DNA of 8,086 nt, taken from Chloroflexota bacterium (lineage in GTDB: Bacteria > Chloroflexota > Dehalococcoidia > Lucifugimonadales > Australimonadaceae). Positions within the stretch are counted from its first letter, which is position 1. Each line of letters starts with the position of its first letter. The stretch spans positions 1 to 8,086 of the forward strand of contig JAPPFU010000017.1 in the NCBI GenBank assembly GCA_028875085.1, given 5' to 3'. The notes beneath the pieces were generated by a model. That model was given only the letters and a program-made list of their open reading frames with translations, did not search any database and was not told the origin of the DNA. This document shows, piece after piece, positions 5,508 through 8,086 of this stretch. Both the position numbers and the translations under genes were made by a program.

Positions 5508-6704
5508 ATGGCGACAGACTGGAAGGCAAAGGAAGCGCGCTACTACATGCACGTGGTGAACCGCCAGCCGGTGGTGATCGAGCGCGGCGACGGCGCGCGC
5601 GTGTGGGACGTGGACGGCAAGGAGTACCTCGACTTCACGGCGGGCTGGGCGGTCGCCAACCTGGGCCACAACCACCCGGCGGTGACGGAGGCGATTCAAC
5701 GGCAGGCGGCCACGCTGCTGCAGACCTCCAACCAGTTCTACACGCTGCCGCAGTTGGAGTTGGCCGAGGCGCTGGTGGAGAGTTCGGCGATGGACCGCGT
5801 GTTCTTCGCCAACTCCGGCGCGGAGGCCAACGAGGGCGCAGTGAAGCTGGCGCGCAAGGCGGGCAAGCTCGGGCGCAACGGCGCGTCCGAGGTCATCACC
5901 GCGTTCAGTTCCTTCCACGGGCGCACTATCGGCATGGTTGCCGCGACCGGCAATCCGCACTACCAGGAGCGCTGGCATCCGCTCGCGCCGGGCTTCGTGA
6001 ACGTACCCTACGACGACCTCGACGCCGTGCGCGCCGCGACGAACGACGACACCTGCGCCGTGATGGTCGAGGTAGTCCAGGGCGAGGGCGGCGTGAACGT
6101 CCCGACCGAGGGCTATCTCAAGGGGCTACGCGAGTGGTGCGACGAGCAGGGGTTGCTGCTCATCTTCGACGACGTGCAGTGCGGCATGGGGCGGCTGGGG
6201 ACGCTGTGGGGTTACGAGGCGTTCGGCGTGGAGCCGGATGTGATGACGCTGGCTAAAGGACTCGGCAACGGCGTGCCCATCGGCGCGTTCCTGTGCAAGG
6301 AGAGCGCGAATGTGCTGGAGCCTGGCGACCACGGCTCCACCTTCGGCGGCAACCCGCTGGCCACCGCCGCCGCGAACGCGACCGTCCGCTACACCATTGA
6401 GCACGACGTGCCCGCGCACGCTAAGGCGATGGGCGCGTACCTGACGGAGCGGTTGAACGCGCTGCGCGAGCGCCATCCCGGCGTCATCATCGACGTGCGG
6501 GGGATGGGGCTGCTGCTCGCGGTACAGTTCTCCGACACGCTGTCGGCTCGCCTCGTGGCCGAGTGCAACGAAGAGGGATTGCTGCTCAATCCGGTGCGCC
6601 CCGACGCCATCCGCCTGATCCCGCCGCTCATCATCACGGAGGCGGACGCGGACGAGGCGGTGGAGAAGATCGAGCGCGGCCTCGCCAAGGTCTTGCAGGG
6701 GTAG
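5508..6704 (+). CDS. argD: acetylornithine/ornithine aminotransferase
   Basis: This PLP-dependent class-III aminotransferase converts N-acetylglutamate semialdehyde to N-acetylornithine in arginine biosynthesis. The 398 residues match the usual ~390-410. Motifs are: DVDGKEYLDFTAGWAV (34-49); NSGAEANEGAVKLAR (102-116), which binds the PLP phosphate; FHGRT (136-140); EVVQGEGG (188-195); the cofactor Asp in FDDVQCGMGR (220-229), where most relatives have FDEVQTGMGR; the Schiff-base Lys in LAKGLGNGVPIGA (248-260, Lys250); and STFGGNPLA (277-285). The ATG at 5508 was chosen because AAGGA precedes it by 6 bases and the protein then begins like its relatives. An in-frame GTG at 5454 would add 18 unlikely residues. 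argG follows after 4 bases, which supports the arginine assignment over other class-III aminotransferases such as GABA or succinylornithine transaminase. I saw no ArgR-like box upstream. Confidence 0.92.
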   Translation: MATDWKAKEARYYMHVVNRQPVVIERGDGARVWDVDGKEYLDFTAGWAVANLGHNHPAVTEAIQRQAATLLQTSNQFYTLPQLELAEALVESSAMDRVFFANSGAEANEGAVKLARKAGKLGRNGASEVITAFSSFHGRTIGMVAATGNPHYQERWHPLAPGFVNVPYDDLDAVRAATNDDTCAVMVEVVQGEGGVNVPTEGYLKGLREWCDEQGLLLIFDDVQCGMGRLGTLWGYEAFGVEPDVMTLAKGLGNGVPIGAFLCKESANVLEPGDHGSTFGGNPLATAAANATVRYTIEHDVPAHAKAMGAYLTERLNALRERHPGVIIDVRGMGLLLAVQFSDTLSARLVAECNEEGLLLNPVRPDAIRLIPPLIITEADADEAVEKIERGLAKVLQG

Positions 6705-6708
6705 CCCG

Positions 6709-7923
6709 ATGGCGCAGAACAGGAAGATCGTGCTGGCCTACAGCGGCGGGTTGGACACCTCCGTCGCTATCCGGTGGCTCCAGGAGCGCTACGACGCGGA
6801 GGTGGCGACGCTGACCATCGACCTGGGCGCGAACGCCGAGTTGGACGAGGCGCGGGAGCGCGCGCTGGCCATCGGCGCCGTGCGCGCGGACGTGTACGAC
6901 GCGCGGGAGGAGTTCATCCGCGACTACGTTTGGCCCGCGCTGCAAGCGGGCGCGCTCTACGAGGGCGTGTATCCGCTGGCGACGGCGCTCGGCCGCCCGC
7001 TCATCGCCAAGCACCTGGTGCGCATCGCCCGCGAGGAGGGCGCGTTCGCCATCGCTCACGGCTGCACGGGCAAGGGCAACGATCAGGTGCGCTTCGACGT
7101 GAGCGCCGCCGCGCTTGCGCCGGAGTTGCACGTGCTCGCCCCGGCGCGCGAATGGGGGATGGGGCGCGACCAGGAGATCGTCTACGCCCGCGAGCGCGAT
7201 ATCCCGCTCAAGCTGGCCAGCGCCAGCGCCTACTCCGTGGACGAGAACCTGTGGGGGCGCTCGGTGGAGGCGGGCGACCTCGAAGACCCGTGGAAGGAGC
7301 CGGCCGAGGACGCCTACGAGTGGACGGTCTCGGCCGCCAACGCGCCGGACGAGCCGCGCTACGTCGAGGTGGGGTTCGAGGAAGGCGTGCCCGTGTCGCT
7401 GGACGGCGAGCGGCTGGGGGCGCTGGAACTGGTGCAGCGGATGCACGAGGCCGCCGGCGCCCACGGCGTGGGGCGCATCGACCACGTGGAGAACCGGCTG
7501 GTGGGCATCAAGTCACGCGAGGTCTACGAGGCGCCCGCCGCCGTTGCCCTCTCCGCCGCCCACCGCGCGCTCGAGGGCATGGTGCTCACCAAAGACCAAG
7601 CGCGCTTCAAGGAGCGCATGGGCGCCGAGTACGCCGACCTCGTGTACAACGGGCTATGGTTCTCTGCGCACCGCCTCGACCTCGACGCCTACGTCCGCTC
7701 GACGCAGCAGTTCGTCACCGGATCGGTGCGCTTGCGCCTCCACAAGGGCGTGGCCGTTGCCGTGGGCCGTAAGAGTGACGCGGCGCTCTACCGCCACGAC
7801 CTGGCTACCTACGACGAGGGCGACGCCTTCGACCACCGCGCGTCGGAGGGCTTCATCAGCATCTACGGCCTGCCGGTGCGGACGCAGGCGCGCATCCAAG
7901 GCAAGGGCGTGGAGGGAGCGTAG
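6709..7923 (+). CDS. argG: argininosuccinate synthase
   Basis: Argininosuccinate synthase condenses citrulline and aspartate with ATP to argininosuccinate, the penultimate step of arginine synthesis. The 404 residues are a normal full length. Motifs are: the ATP pyrophosphatase loop YSGGLDTS (11-18); YPLATALGRPLIAK (88-101); AHGCTGKGNDQVRFD (116-130); SVDENLWGRSVE (176-187); and VGIKSREVYEAP (265-276). All are intact. The start ATG lies 4 bases after the argD stop, and its ribosome-binding site AGGGG (6697-6701) is inside the last argD codons, so the two genes are probably co-transcribed and translationally coupled. DLGANAEL (38-45) departs from the common DLGQ. The stop is followed by 50 ordinary bases and then the low-complexity contig end, so any downstream argH is not visible. 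Confidence 0.97.
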   Translation: MAQNRKIVLAYSGGLDTSVAIRWLQERYDAEVATLTIDLGANAELDEARERALAIGAVRADVYDAREEFIRDYVWPALQAGALYEGVYPLATALGRPLIAKHLVRIAREEGAFAIAHGCTGKGNDQVRFDVSAAALAPELHVLAPAREWGMGRDQEIVYARERDIPLKLASASAYSVDENLWGRSVEAGDLEDPWKEPAEDAYEWTVSAANAPDEPRYVEVGFEEGVPVSLDGERLGALELVQRMHEAAGAHGVGRIDHVENRLVGIKSREVYEAPAAVALSAAHRALEGMVLTKDQARFKERMGAEYADLVYNGLWFSAHRLDLDAYVRSTQQFVTGSVRLRLHKGVAVAVGRKSDAALYRHDLATYDEGDAFDHRASEGFISIYGLPVRTQARIQGKGVEGA

Positions 7924-7973
7924 GACCCGCTACCCACCACCCCCCATCCCTCAAAGAGATAAGAGAGTTTGTC

Positions 7974-8086
<113 letters not shown>

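Noticed and set aside
4914..5978. 354-codon minus-strand frame spanning the permease/argD junction
   Set aside because: His/Arg/Ala-rich, covers two well-supported genes on the opposite strand and the palindrome between them; not a real gene.

Overview
The window is a GC-rich (roughly two-thirds G+C) stretch of bacterial chromosome. It carries five complete genes, two further complete or near-complete ones at its ends, and one gene fragment at the left edge. GTG and TTG starts, a probably leaderless gene, and argD and argG sequences of the '...REVYEAP...' type suggest a GC-rich phylum. Chloroflexota (Dehalococcoidia/SAR202-like) or a relative is my best guess, but this is inference and there is no rRNA or other marker to settle it. 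The last ~113 bases are almost pure poly-G/poly-C, which looks like the artefactual end of a contig.

Layout. (1) Positions 1-233, plus strand: the 3' end of a lower-GC gene of unknown function. (2) Positions 395-3385, minus strand, read right to left: a small four-helix membrane protein made of two tandem copies of one ~53-residue unit, a YihY/BrkB-type membrane protein, and formate-tetrahydrofolate ligase (fhs). The small gene has a good promoter. fhs appears to have its own extended -10 promoter in the 21-base gap after the YihY gene, placed so that the mRNA would begin at the GTG start codon. (3) Positions 3627-5363, plus strand, divergent from the small membrane gene: an NCS2 nucleobase permease fused to a ~138-residue cytoplasmic tail that resembles a degenerate GHKL/anti-sigma ATPase fold. 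(4) Positions 5508-7923, plus strand: argD (acetylornithine aminotransferase) and argG (argininosuccinate synthase), 4 bases apart and probably translationally coupled. (5) Positions 7974-8086: G/C-only low-complexity tail.

How the genes relate. argD and argG form part of an arginine biosynthesis operon; any next gene, such as argH, would lie beyond the contig end. fhs feeds formate into one-carbon metabolism. The permease would import a purine, pyrimidine or related base. The YihY and duplicated membrane genes have no assignable partner. I see no CRISPR array, prophage, transposase, rRNA or tRNA. I did not find a clearly new multi-gene system. The most unusual items are the permease-ATPase-like fusion with a substituted TM10 binding residue, the internally duplicated small membrane protein with direct repeats around its gene and promoter, and the leaderless arrangement of fhs.
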